Shown: in pieces, positions 16,231-24,466 of the stretch | Layout of the letters: each line of letters begins with the position of its first letter | Position numbering within the stretch: position 1 is the first letter of the stretch | Assembly (NCBI GenBank): GCA_945875935.1 | Contig: CAMCNE010000006.1 | Location: forward strand, 1-48,350 | Origin: Bordetella parapertussis | GTDB taxonomy: Bacteria > Pseudomonadota > Gammaproteobacteria > Burkholderiales > Burkholderiaceae_C | Length of the DNA stretch: 48,350 nt | Direction of reading: 5' to 3' | The notes under the pieces: model-generated | What the model saw: only the letters and a program-made list of their open reading frames with translations | Told to the model about the DNA's origin: nothing | The model's database searches: none | Made by a program: the position numbers and the translations under genes

Positions 16231-17343
16231 TCAGGCGGTCATCGATTTCAATGCGCGGTCAAGCAGCTCGATCACCGAGCGCTGCATCGCGTGTTCCTGC
16301 GCCCAGTGGTCGTTCGCCAGCGAGCGGTAATGCCCAGCGGCGACGTCATCGGCCAGCGCTTCGTACACCTGGGCCAGACGGCCGCAAGCCACCGCCGCAT
16401 CTTCGACATACATGCCGGGGATGATCAGCGCGGCCGCCGCAGCAGCACCGCTGCGAGCGCCCTCCACATCGCCCACATGAAAACGGCACCATGCCTGATC
16501 GGCCACATAGGCCGCGCGCATGTGTTCAAGGCCCTGGGCACAGGCCTCGTCAAGGTAGGCGGCGTACTGGGCCTGCGCCTTGGCGTGCTCGTGCTGCGCG
16601 GAAAACACCTGGGCGCGAAACATCTCCATGAACGCGGTCTGGGACACCGTGCCCACCCAGCGGTCGAAATTGACCGAGGCATCGATCCAGGCCTGCGTGC
16701 GGCGCGCCTCCTCGGTGTTGGGATCACCCAGGATGGACGCATGAAAGACATGATTGCTGCGGTGTCCGGCCATGGTGAAGGTGATGACGCCCATGGTCGC
16801 GTCGTCGGCCTCAGCCATCGCGTGCTCGCGCGCGCGGGCGTACCAGGGCTGCGCCAGATCGAGACGGTTGGCCCAGTGATAGGCGCTGGCCGCCACCAGC
16901 GAGGCGCGCGCGCGAGCCGTGTGGTGATCAGGCTCGGCCAACTGCAAAGCCTGAACCAGATGACGGGCCATGTCTTCCATGTCGTCCTGGCTGAAACACA
17001 CATGCGCCAGCCACGCAGCGCTGAGCGCCTGCATGGGCCGCAAGCCTGCGGCAGCCGCCAGCGCGTGCGCGCGCAGCATCTTGTCGCGACCGGCCGTGAC
17101 CCGGCCGCTGTAATGCTCGACCCAGGCCTCGACCACGCACACCCACACGGTGACCAGCGCCACCGGCCGCTGGGCGAACTCGCTGCGCAGGCTCGTCAGC
17201 GCCTGCCTGGCTTCGTCAAAGACGCCCTGCCGGGCTTGAAAGCCGGCCAGCTCGGCGCGGGCGCAAGCCCTGTCGACCGGATGCACCGCAGCCGCCAGCG
17301 CGGCTTCAAGCCGCGCGAGCATGGGCGACGGTGGCAGCGTCAT
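16231..17343 (-). CDS. Uncharacterised helical-repeat (TPR-like) protein
   Basis: I do not recognise a named family. The 370-residue product has no signal peptide or membrane segment. It is built of amphipathic helices with alanine-rich repeats of TPR-like spacing, such as ARAELAGFQARQGVFDEARQ, then AHALAAAAGLRPMQALSAA, ARHLVQALQLAE and AAYLDEACAQGLEHMRAAYV. The C-terminal part again reads like TPR hairpins (CGRLAQVYEALADDVAAGHY). The ATG overlaps the purC stop by four bases (ATGA), so it is translated with purC. A scaffolding or regulatory role is only a guess. It resembles the helical sensor part of transcription activators but no DNA-binding domain is present. Confidence 0.75.
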   Translation of the reverse strand: MTLPPSPMLARLEAALAAAVHPVDRACARAELAGFQARQGVFDEARQALTSLRSEFAQRPVALVTVWVCVVEAWVEHYSGRVTAGRDKMLRAHALAAAAGLRPMQALSAAWLAHVCFSQDDMEDMARHLVQALQLAEPDHHTARARASLVAASAYHWANRLDLAQPWYARAREHAMAEADDATMGVITFTMAGHRSNHVFHASILGDPNTEEARRTQAWIDASVNFDRWVGTVSQTAFMEMFRAQVFSAQHEHAKAQAQYAAYLDEACAQGLEHMRAAYVADQAWCRFHVGDVEGARSGAAAAAALIIPGMYVEDAAVACGRLAQVYEALADDVAAGHYRSLANDHWAQEHAMQRSVIELLDRALKSMTA

Positions 17344-18248
17344 GCGGTCAGACGATCAAGGGCCTCGCGGTAACGCTCGGCGGTGTAGGCCACCACCGCA
17401 TCGGGCAGCGTGGGCGATGGCGCCTTCTTGTTCCACGGCGCGCCATCCACCTGCGCCTGCTCCAGCCAGTCGCGCACGAACTGCTTGTCATAGCTCGGTG
17501 GATTGCGGCCGTCAGCGAAGGCGGCTTGATAGTCTTCCTGGGGCCAAAAGCGCGAGGAATCGGGCGTCAGCACCTCGTCCATCAGCGTCAGCGTGCCGTG
17601 CTCATCGAGGCCGAACTCGAACTTGGTGTCGGCGATGATGATGCCCTTGGTGAGCGCGAATTCGGCCGCCGTGCGGTACAGCTCGATGGCCACATCACGC
17701 ACCTGCACCGCGAGTGGCTCGCCGATGATCTCGACCATGCGAGCAAAGGAAATGTTTTCGTCGTGGTCGCCCATCTCGGCCTTGGTGGCAGGGGTGAAGA
17801 TGGGATGCGCAAGCTTGGCCGCGTTGGTCAGGCCTTCGGGCAAGGCCACGCCGCACACCGTGCGGTCGTGCTGGTATTCCTTCCAGCCGCTGCCGGCCAG
17901 ATAGCCGCGCACCACCGCCTCGACGGGCAGCGGCTTGAGCCGCTTGACCAGCATCGAGCGCCCCGTCACCTGTGCGCGCTCATCGGGTGCCACCACGCTT
18001 TCGGGCGACTCGCCCGTGAGGTGATTGGGCACGATGGATTTCAGGCGCTCGAACCAGAACAGCGCCATCTCGGTGAGCAGTCGGCCCTTGCCCGGAATCG
18101 GCTCGCCCATCACCACATCGAAGGCGCTCAGGCGGTCGCTGGCGATCATCAGCAGCCGGTCATCGCCCACGGCGTAGTTGTCGCGAACCTTGCCGCGCGC
18201 CAACAGCGGCAGCGAATGCAGTCGGCTTTCGAGCAGGGAAGATGTCAT
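17340..18248 (-). CDS. purC: Phosphoribosylaminoimidazole-succinocarboxamide synthase
   Basis: PurC joins CAIR and aspartate with ATP to make SAICAR, the step after PurE. The 302-residue sequence shows ARGKVRDNYAVGDDRLLMIASDR at the N-terminus, then SAFDVVMGEPIPGKG, VVRGYLAGSGWKEYQ and the DTKFEFG block, all characteristic of the longer form found in many bacteria. The ATG at 18248 begins the family match. It lies 25 bases downstream of fba and overlaps the next, uncharacterised gene. The gene is thus inside a glycolysis-purine operon. Confidence 0.96.
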   Translation of the reverse strand: MTSSLLESRLHSLPLLARGKVRDNYAVGDDRLLMIASDRLSAFDVVMGEPIPGKGRLLTEMALFWFERLKSIVPNHLTGESPESVVAPDERAQVTGRSMLVKRLKPLPVEAVVRGYLAGSGWKEYQHDRTVCGVALPEGLTNAAKLAHPIFTPATKAEMGDHDENISFARMVEIIGEPLAVQVRDVAIELYRTAAEFALTKGIIIADTKFEFGLDEHGTLTLMDEVLTPDSSRFWPQEDYQAAFADGRNPPSYDKQFVRDWLEQAQVDGAPWNKKAPSPTLPDAVVAYTAERYREALDRLTA

Positions 18249-18273
18249 CGCGCGCTGTCTTGGTGGGTGGCCA

Positions 18274-19338
18274 TCAGACCACGGTCTGCGCCAGCTCGCC
18301 TTGGGCATAGCGCTCGGCCACCACGGACAGTGCCTGCGGCTTGATCTTCCCAGCCTGGCCTTCGCAGTTGAACTCGACATAGCGCTGCTTGCAGATCTGC
18401 TTGGCGGCTTCGCGAGCCGGCTTGAGGTAGTCGCGCGGGTCGAACTTGTCGGGGTTTTGAAACATGAACTTGCGGATGGCCGCGGTCATGGCCAGACGCA
18501 CATCGGTGTCGATGTTGATTTTGCGCACACCGAACTTGATGGCTTCTTGGATCTCGCTCACAGGCACGCCATAGGTCTCGCGCATGTCACCGCCAAATTC
18601 GCGGATGGTGGCCAGCAGATCCTGCGGCACGCTGGAGCTGCCGTGCATCACCAGGTGCGTGTTGGGGATGCGCTTGTTGATTTCCTTGATGCGGCCGATG
18701 GCCAGGATGTCGCCGGTGGGCTTGCGGGTGAACTTGTAGGCGCCGTGGCTGGTGCCAATCGCGATGGCCAGCGCGTCGAGCTGGGTGCGCTTGACGAAAT
18801 CGGCGGCCTGCTCGGGGTCGGTGAGCAACTGCTCCATGGTCATGGTCGCGTCGGTGCCGTGGCCGTCTTCCTTGTCGCCCTTCATGGTCTCGAGCGAGCC
18901 CAGACAGCCGAGTTCGCCCTCGACGGTGATGCCCAGCGCGTGCGCCATGTCGACCACCTTGCGGGTGACCTCGACGTTGTAGTCGTAGCTGGCGATGGTC
19001 TTGCCATCGGCTTGCAGCGAGCCGTCCATCATCACCGAGCTGAAGCCCAGGTTGATGGCGCCCTGGCAGACGTCGGGGCTTTGACCATGGTCCTGATGCA
19101 TCACCAGCGGGATGTGCGGCCAGCTCTCGAGCGCGGCCTGGATCAGGTGCTTGATGAAGGGCTCGCCGGCGTACTTGCGCGCACCGGCGCTGGCCTGCAA
19201 GATCACCGGCGAGCCGACTTCATCGGCCGCAGACATCACCGCTTGCACCTGCTCGAGGTTGTTCACGTTGAATGCCGGAATGCCGTAGGCATGTTCGGCG
19301 GCATGGTCGAGCAGCTGGCGCATCGAAACGAGTGGCAT
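18274..19338 (-). CDS. fba: Fructose-bisphosphate aldolase class II
   Basis: The enzyme splits fructose-1,6-bisphosphate to two triose phosphates, or runs in reverse for gluconeogenesis and the Calvin cycle, where it is called CbbA. The 354-residue protein has the zinc-ligand motif MHQDHGQSP at about 82-90, the second metal-binding segment VEGELGCLGSLE, and VMHGSSSVP near the active site. The N-terminus MPLVSMRQLLDHAAE is conserved in betaproteobacterial members. It sits 45 bases after pyk with an AGGA site upstream. A hairpin with a T-rich run lies in the gap and may trim or attenuate the transcript. Confidence 0.95.
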   Translation of the reverse strand: MPLVSMRQLLDHAAEHAYGIPAFNVNNLEQVQAVMSAADEVGSPVILQASAGARKYAGEPFIKHLIQAALESWPHIPLVMHQDHGQSPDVCQGAINLGFSSVMMDGSLQADGKTIASYDYNVEVTRKVVDMAHALGITVEGELGCLGSLETMKGDKEDGHGTDATMTMEQLLTDPEQAADFVKRTQLDALAIAIGTSHGAYKFTRKPTGDILAIGRIKEINKRIPNTHLVMHGSSSVPQDLLATIREFGGDMRETYGVPVSEIQEAIKFGVRKINIDTDVRLAMTAAIRKFMFQNPDKFDPRDYLKPAREAAKQICKQRYVEFNCEGQAGKIKPQALSVVAERYAQGELAQTVV

Positions 19339-19358
19339 GGTCTTTTTTCCTGGAGTTT

Positions 19359-19397
19359 CAAAAAGAAGGGCCGCGGCCGTGCGTCAGGCCACGCGGC
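19359..19397 (-). terminator. Terminator-like hairpin in the pyk-fba gap
   Basis: On the minus strand GCCGCG (19397-19392) and CGCGGC (19375-19370) form a 6-bp GC stem with a short inner stem, followed by CCTTCTTTTTG (to 19359). It overlaps the pyk stop codon and ends before the fba ribosome binding site. It may act as a partial terminator that lowers fba-purC expression relative to pgk-pyk. Confidence 0.4.
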
Positions 19398-20814
19398 AGA
19401 TCTTCAGCATGTTGGTTCCGCCGGGGTGGCCCATGGGCTCGCCCACGGTGATCGCATAGGTGTCGCCCGACTTGAGCACGCCCCGATCCACCAGCAGCGA
19501 CTCGGCCCTGGCCAAGGCCTGATCGCGGTCGGTGTAGCTGGGGATCAGCAGCGGTCGCACATTGCGGTAGAGGCACATCTTGCGCTGGCTGTTGACCTGC
19601 GAGGTGAGTCCGTAGATGGGCACGTGAATGCGGTGACGACTCATCCACAAGGCCGTGGAACCCGACTCGGTGAGCGCCAGGATCGCCTTGCAGCCGAGGT
19701 GGTGAGCCGCGAACAAAGCGGCCATCGCGATCGACTGATCGATGCGCCCCACGAATTTGTTGGTGAAGTCGGCATCGAGCGAGACCTCTTCGGCGCGTTC
19801 GGCCTCGATGCAGATGGTGGACATCATCTCGACGGTTTCCACCGGGTACTTGCCAGCGGCCGTCTCGGCGCTGAGCATCACCGCGTCGGTGCCGTCAAGC
19901 ACCGCGTTGGCCACGTCGCTGACCTCGGCACGCGTGGGCACCGGGTTGACGATCATCGACTCCATCATCTGCGTGGCGGTGATGACGATGCGGTCAAGCT
20001 CACGCGCCATCTTGATCATCTTCTTTTGCAGCGCCGGCACGGTGGCGTTGCCGACTTCCACCGCGAGGTCGCCGCGCGCGACCATGATGCCGTCGCTGGC
20101 GCGCAGGATGCTCTCGAGGACGGGGATGGCTTCGCTGCGCTCGATCTTGGCGATCAGTGCCGCGCGGTGCTTGGTGGGTTCGCCGGCCACATTGGCCAGC
20201 TGGCGCGCCATTTCCATGTCGGTGGCGTTCTTCGGAAAGCTCACCGCGAGGTACTCGCACTGGAAGCTCATCGCGGTCTTGATGTCTTCCATGTCCTTGG
20301 CGGTCAAGGCCGGCGCCGTCAGACCGCCACCGGCCTTGTTGATGCCCTTGTTGTTGGACAACTCGCCTCCCACCACCACAGTGGTGTGGATCTCGGCCCC
20401 ACGCACCGCATCGACGGTGAGCTTGAGCAGCCCGTCGTTGAGCAACAGGGTGTCGCCCGGGCGCAGATCGCGCGGCAGTTCCTTGTAGTCCAGGCCCACA
20501 CGCTCATTGGTACCGAGCTCGGTGGTCGCGCCGTCGAGGATGAAAGACTGCCCGGGCTCGAGCATGGTCTTGCCACCCTCGAACTTGCCCACGCGAATCT
20601 TCGGGCCCTGCAGGTCGGCCATGATGGCGACTTCCTTGCCCACGCGGCGGGCCACTTCGCGCACCAAGGTAGCGCGGTCGATGTGGTCTTGAGCCGTGCC
20701 GTGCGAGAAATTGAGCCGGACCACATCGACGCCGGCGCGGATCAACCGCTCAAGGACCTCGGGCGAGCTCGATGCCGGGCCGAGGGTGGCGACGATCTTG
20801 GTGGCACGGGTCAT
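19384..20814 (-). CDS. pyk: Pyruvate kinase
   Basis: Pyruvate kinase makes pyruvate and ATP from phosphoenolpyruvate and ADP. The 476-residue protein shows TKIVATLGPASSS at the start, the NFSHG motif near residue 37, the catalytic MVARGDLAVEVG block and MLSAETAAGKYPVE. A C-terminal allosteric domain follows, ending in KICRVA. DLAVE instead of DLGVE is frequent in the PykA-like group. The gene is 64 bases after pgk and 45 before fba, so three consecutive-pathway enzymes are transcribed together. Confidence 0.96.
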   Translation of the reverse strand: MTRATKIVATLGPASSSPEVLERLIRAGVDVVRLNFSHGTAQDHIDRATLVREVARRVGKEVAIMADLQGPKIRVGKFEGGKTMLEPGQSFILDGATTELGTNERVGLDYKELPRDLRPGDTLLLNDGLLKLTVDAVRGAEIHTTVVVGGELSNNKGINKAGGGLTAPALTAKDMEDIKTAMSFQCEYLAVSFPKNATDMEMARQLANVAGEPTKHRAALIAKIERSEAIPVLESILRASDGIMVARGDLAVEVGNATVPALQKKMIKMARELDRIVITATQMMESMIVNPVPTRAEVSDVANAVLDGTDAVMLSAETAAGKYPVETVEMMSTICIEAERAEEVSLDADFTNKFVGRIDQSIAMAALFAAHHLGCKAILALTESGSTALWMSRHRIHVPIYGLTSQVNSQRKMCLYRNVRPLLIPSYTDRDQALARAESLLVDRGVLKSGDTYAITVGEPMGHPGGTNMLKICRVA

Positions 20815-20878
20815 GGACGAAATCTCCGGTGGGTCTGTCAGGTCAGAAAGTGGGGCAGCAGACTCGGCCGCACGGCGG

Positions 20879-22096
20879 TCAGTTCACCGTTTCCAGGGCT
20901 CGACGCTCGAGCACAGCAATGGCGGGCAGCACGCGCCCTTCCAGCATTTCAAGGAAGGCGCCGCCGCCGGTGCAGATGTAGCTCACGCCGGACTCGACAC
21001 CGAATTTGGCGATCGCGGCCAGCGTGTCGCCGCCACCGGCGATGCTGAATGCGTCCGATGCGGCGATGGCGTGGGCGATGGCTTCGGTGCCACGGGAAAA
21101 CGCATCGAACTCGAACACACCCACCGGCCCGTTCCACACGATGGTGCCGGCCGACTTGAGTTGCTGCGCGAGCAAGGCCGCGGTCTGCGGGCCGATGTCA
21201 AGAATCAGGTCGTCGGCCGCGACGTCGACGGCGGCCTTGGTGGTGGCGGGCGCATCGGCTGCAAACGATTTGGCGGTCACCACATCGACGGGAATGGGCA
21301 CCTCGGCGCCGCGCGCCTTCATCGCGTTGATCACCTCGCGTGCCTTGTCCACCAGATCGGCCTCGACCAGCGATTTGCCGATCGGCAACCCTGCGGCCAG
21401 CATGAAGGTGTTGGCAATGCCGCCGCCCACGATGAGCCGATCGACCTTGGCCGCCAGCGAATCAAGGATCGTCAGTTTGGTGCTGACCTTGCTGCCCGCG
21501 ACGATAGCCACCAGGGGCCGCTGAGGGTGGGCCATCGCGCGCGTGATGGCATCGGCCTCGGCGGCCAGCAGCGGACCGGCGCAGGCCATGGGCGCGAAAC
21601 GCGCCACGCCATGCGTGGAGGCCTGAGCGCGATGCGCCGCACCAAAAGCATCGTTGACGAAGATGTCGCACAAAGCGGCCATCTTGCGGCTGAGGGCTTC
21701 GTCATCCTTGCTTTCACCCACGTTCAGGCGGCAGTTCTCGAGCATGACCAGATCGCCTGCGGCAAGCGCGCGCCCATCGATGCGCACACCGTCAACCCAA
21801 TCACTGATCAGCGGCACCTTGCGGCCAAGCAACTCGCCAAAGTGGCGTGCGATGGGCGCGAGCGAGTCTTGTGCAGTCATGCGGCCTTCGACGGGGCGGC
21901 CGAGGTGCGAAGTCACCATCACGGCGGCGCCTGCCTTGAGTGCGGCCTCGATGCACGGCAATGAGGCCCGGATGCGCGTGTCCTCGGTGACACGCCCGTC
22001 GGCGTCTTGCGGCACGTTGAAATCGACGCGGATCAGCACGCGTTTGTCAGCCACTTGCTGACTGGCGATCAGATCGGTGAAAAGGATGGCGTTCAT
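20879..22096 (-). CDS. pgk: Phosphoglycerate kinase
   Basis: Pgk transfers phosphate from 1,3-bisphosphoglycerate to ADP. The 405-residue protein has the motifs KRVLIRVDFNVP near residue 18, TSHLGRP in the substrate loop, DAFGAAHRAQASTHG, IVGGGIANTF and GGGDTLAAI at the nucleotide site. The ATG at 22096 was chosen because the conserved sequence starts there. A longer reading would extend over the intergenic region and the lipoprotein gene upstream. The 140-base gap before the start contains a GC-rich stem-loop and may hold the main promoter of the pgk-pyk-fba-purC operon. Confidence 0.96.
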   Translation of the reverse strand: MNAILFTDLIASQQVADKRVLIRVDFNVPQDADGRVTEDTRIRASLPCIEAALKAGAAVMVTSHLGRPVEGRMTAQDSLAPIARHFGELLGRKVPLISDWVDGVRIDGRALAAGDLVMLENCRLNVGESKDDEALSRKMAALCDIFVNDAFGAAHRAQASTHGVARFAPMACAGPLLAAEADAITRAMAHPQRPLVAIVAGSKVSTKLTILDSLAAKVDRLIVGGGIANTFMLAAGLPIGKSLVEADLVDKAREVINAMKARGAEVPIPVDVVTAKSFAADAPATTKAAVDVAADDLILDIGPQTAALLAQQLKSAGTIVWNGPVGVFEFDAFSRGTEAIAHAIAASDAFSIAGGGDTLAAIAKFGVESGVSYICTGGGAFLEMLEGRVLPAIAVLERRALETVN

Positions 22097-22152
22097 GCTG
22101 TGGGAAAGCTGGTCTGAGAGAAGTTTAAAGGGGCAAAGTTTCACCTTGAACA

Positions 22153-22174
22153 CCGCGCCTTGAGACAGGCGCGG
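22153..22174 (-). other. GC-rich stem-loop upstream of pgk
   Basis: CCGCGCC (22153-22159) and GGCGCGG (22168-22174) form a perfect 7-bp stem with an 8-base loop in the 140-base gap between the small lipoprotein gene and pgk. No T-run follows on either strand. It may be an mRNA 3' stabiliser for the lipoprotein gene or a leader element of the pgk operon. Confidence 0.4.
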
Positions 22175-22236
22175 GCCATGCGGATCGGCTTGGACAACGT
22201 GACGCGACCGGGCCTTTCGGGCGGCCTGACAAACGC

Positions 22237-22641
22237 TCAGGGGGCCTTGGCGTCCTTGGCAGACTTGGCCGATTTGGTCGATGCGGGCTCGGCATCGGCA
22301 GCCTCGGCATCGACGGCCTTCAAGCTGGCGCCCTGAGCGTTCAACTGCGGCGGCACCGGTTCGATCTTGTTTTCGCGCATGTAGTCGTTCATGTCGCGCC
22401 ACCCGGCAAACACGGCCGCCTTGTCTGCCTTCTTGTTCAGCGCGTAGCAGTCTTCTATGGCCCGACCGGCATGGCGACAGGCGCTGCCAATCGCGTTGCC
22501 CTCGGCCAAACGCGCGGCAGCCACCTTTTCAGGCGACTCGATACCCAACTGATCGCAACCGGCGAGCAGCGAGGTCGCGGCCATCAGCAAGCTCAGAGTC
22601 GAGCGCGTTGCGGCAGATCTGAATGAAGATTCGATGGGCAT
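22237..22641 (-). CDS. Small lipoprotein of unknown function
   Basis: The 134-residue product has a signal peptide ending in the lipobox LLAGC, so it should be a lipoprotein. Two further cysteines lie in the mature part (SACRHAGRAIEDCYAL), 10 residues apart, and could form a disulfide in the periplasm. The region AVFAGWRDMNDYMRENKIEPV is the best-structured part. The C-terminal tail is low complexity (Ala, Asp, Lys, Ser repeats). I do not recognise the family. It sits between fmt (67 bases upstream) and pgk, on the same strand as both. Confidence 0.75.
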   Translation of the reverse strand: MPIESSFRSAATRSTLSLLMAATSLLAGCDQLGIESPEKVAAARLAEGNAIGSACRHAGRAIEDCYALNKKADKAAVFAGWRDMNDYMRENKIEPVPPQLNAQGASLKAVDAEAADAEPASTKSAKSAKDAKAP

Positions 22642-22708
22642 GGGACAAGGACCTTTTTCGTTTCTTCGACCACGGACATGACAACTTGAATGGGGGCGGT
22701 TCACGCGC

Positions 22709-23680
22709 TCACTCCTTCGGCGGCGGCCCGAACCGCTCACCGACCCGCACAGCGCATCCCTGCAGAAAGCGCGCTGCAGTCAAACGTTTGCCGCCGGCTC
22801 GCTGCAATTCGCCAAGCACCACCGCCCCCGTACCGCAGGCCACGGTGATGCCGTCTGGCGATGCATCGATCACCGTGCCCGGCGACGCACTGGAAGTCGC
22901 CAGCGGTGCGGCCATGGCCAGCCACAGCTTGACCGATTCACCGTGCAGCCACGACACCGCACCCGGCGCGGGGTTGAAGGCGCGAATGCGGCGAGCCACG
23001 AGGTTCGCATCCTGATCCCAATCGATGACGGCTTCGGCCTTGTCGATCTTGTGCGCGTAGTTCACGCCCTCGGCCGGCTGTGGCGTGGCCGTCAACGCGC
23101 CGTGACCAGCCCGTTGCAGCGCATCGACGATGAGTTGGCCACCCAGCTCAGCCAGACGGTCATGCAGCGTGCCCGTGGTGTCATTCGGCGCGATGTCAAT
23201 CGATTCGGCAAGCAGCATCGGCCCGGTGTCGAGACCTGTTTCCATCTGCATCACGGTGATGCCGGTTCGCTCATCACCCGCTTCGATGGCCCGATGGATG
23301 GGCGCAGCTCCACGCCAGCGCGGCAGCAAAGACCCGTGAATGTTCAGACATCCCAGAGGGGGCAGCTCCAGAGCCCATTGCGGCAGGATCAGGCCGTAGG
23401 CAGCCACCACCATGGCGTCGATGCGAGCGGCCTTCAGGCTCAAACGTGCCTGTTCGGCGTCGGCCGCATGGCGCCCGTCAAGCCGCAAGCCCTGCGGCTG
23501 AATCACGGGGATCGCATGCTCAAGAGCCCACGCCTTCACGGCCGAGGCCTGCAACTGCTGGCCTCTGCCGGCTGGCCGATCGGGCTGGGTCAGCACCAGC
23601 GCCACCTCGATGCCCGAACGATGCAAGGCCGCCAGAGCCACACGCGCGAACTCAGGCGTTCCAGCAAAGGCGATCCTCAC
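22709..23680 (-). CDS. fmt: Methionyl-tRNA formyltransferase
   Basis: Fmt formylates Met-tRNAfMet using 10-formyltetrahydrofolate so that translation can start. The 323-residue protein has RIAFAGTPEFARVAL at the N-terminus, QPDRPAGRG and the hallmark SLLPRWRGAAPIHRAI with the formate-binding site. MQMETGLDTGPML follows, then a C-terminal tRNA-binding domain with INPAPG-like FNPAPGAVSW. It follows def by 24 bases in the classic def-fmt order. The initiator tRNA it acts on is encoded in this same window at 33135-33211. Confidence 0.96.
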   Translation of the reverse strand: MRIAFAGTPEFARVALAALHRSGIEVALVLTQPDRPAGRGQQLQASAVKAWALEHAIPVIQPQGLRLDGRHAADAEQARLSLKAARIDAMVVAAYGLILPQWALELPPLGCLNIHGSLLPRWRGAAPIHRAIEAGDERTGITVMQMETGLDTGPMLLAESIDIAPNDTTGTLHDRLAELGGQLIVDALQRAGHGALTATPQPAEGVNYAHKIDKAEAVIDWDQDANLVARRIRAFNPAPGAVSWLHGESVKLWLAMAAPLATSSASPGTVIDASPDGITVACGTGAVVLGELQRAGGKRLTAARFLQGCAVRVGERFGPPPKE

Positions 23681-23704
23681 CAGCGGTGACCCGAAAAAAT
23701 CATG

Positions 23705-24214
23705 TCAGCGACCATTGTCTTGAGCGTGCTTGAGCATCTTGGTCTTGATGCGGGTGCGTTTGAGCAAGCTCAGATAGTCAACGAACACCTTGCCGCGCAA
23801 GTGGTCCATTTCATGCTGAATGCACTTGGACAGCAGATCGGCGGCGTCGAATTCAATCGCCTGGCCCTCGCGGTCCAGCGCACGCACCCGGATGCGTGCA
23901 GCGCGCGTGACCTTGCCGTAAACCGTGGGCACAGACAGGCAGCCCTCTTCGTCGACCACCTGCTCGTCGCTGACCGAGACCAACTGCGGGTTGATGAGAA
24001 CGAGCGGCTCGTCGCGGGTTTTGGAAATGTCCATGACGATCAACTGCTCGTGAACATTGACCTGGGTTGCTGCCAGCCCGACGCCGTCGCAGGCGTACAT
24101 GGTCTCGATCATGTCGTCGATCAAAGTGGCAATGCGATCGTCGAGCTGGGCCACCGGCTTGGCGACGGTTGTCAGCCTGGGGTCGGGGTAGCAAAGAATC
24201 GTCAGCTTGGTCAT
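23705..24214 (-). CDS. def: Peptide deformylase
   Basis: Def removes the formyl group from new polypeptides. The 169-residue metalloenzyme shows the three family motifs: GVGLAATQ at 44-51, EGCLS at 90-94 with the metal ligand Cys92, and HEMDH at 134-138 with the two histidine ligands and catalytic glutamate. MTKLTILCYPDPRL aligns with the usual start, so I used the ATG at 24214. Earlier in-frame ATGs would add 11-25 unusual residues. The gene diverges from the LysM gene across a 252-base intergenic region. Confidence 0.96.
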   Translation of the reverse strand: MTKLTILCYPDPRLTTVAKPVAQLDDRIATLIDDMIETMYACDGVGLAATQVNVHEQLIVMDISKTRDEPLVLINPQLVSVSDEQVVDEEGCLSVPTVYGKVTRAARIRVRALDREGQAIEFDAADLLSKCIQHEMDHLRGKVFVDYLSLLKRTRIKTKMLKHAQDNGR

Positions 24215-24305
24215 GGGGGCAGTCGCGGCAGCTTCATCTGGGCCCATGATGCGGATCAGCGGCGATGAGCCATCACGAGCGAAGGACAATGAGATTTTGG
24301 ATTTG

Positions 24306-24333
24306 TTGCCGAGCCAAGGGTTCGGGGCAAAAT
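24306..24333 (+). promoter_or_regulatory. Candidate sigma-70 promoter for the LysM-dprA transcript
   Basis: TTGCCG at 24306-24311 and CAAAAT at 24328-24333 are separated by 16 bases and each match four of six consensus positions. They would give a leader of roughly 125 bases before the ATG at 24467. The region between the divergent def and LysM genes has no coding frame worth calling. Confidence 0.4.
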
Positions 24334-24393
24334 CCTCTCAATCACTTGGAGATTTTCGCTGAATTTCCAATCGCGCAGGCCGATACCGAGGTG

Positions 24394-24416
24394 TGAGCAT
24401 TCGGCACCCCTGCTCA
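24394..24416 (+). other. Leader inverted repeat upstream of the LysM gene
   Basis: TGAGCA at 24394-24399 and TGCTCA at 24411-24416 form a perfect 6-bp stem with an 11-base loop. A competing pairing of GGTG (24390-24393) with CACC (24406-24409) is also possible. It lies 50 bases before the start codon. Function is not evident and a chance repeat is possible. Confidence 0.3.
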
Positions 24417-24466
24417 GGCCAAAACATGGTTCGGCGCTGTTGCCGGCTCGTTGGGAGATTCATTGC

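Noticed and set aside
18178..21048. A 956-codon open frame on the plus strand
   Set aside because: It lies antisense to purC, fba and pyk, which have unmistakable conserved motifs. The reading is rich in His, Gly, Ala and Arg, as expected for the reverse of a very GC-rich gene, and shows no family features.
24215..24289. A longer N-terminus for peptide deformylase
   Set aside because: In-frame ATGs upstream add residues not seen in the family, while MTKLTILCYPDPRL matches the standard start.
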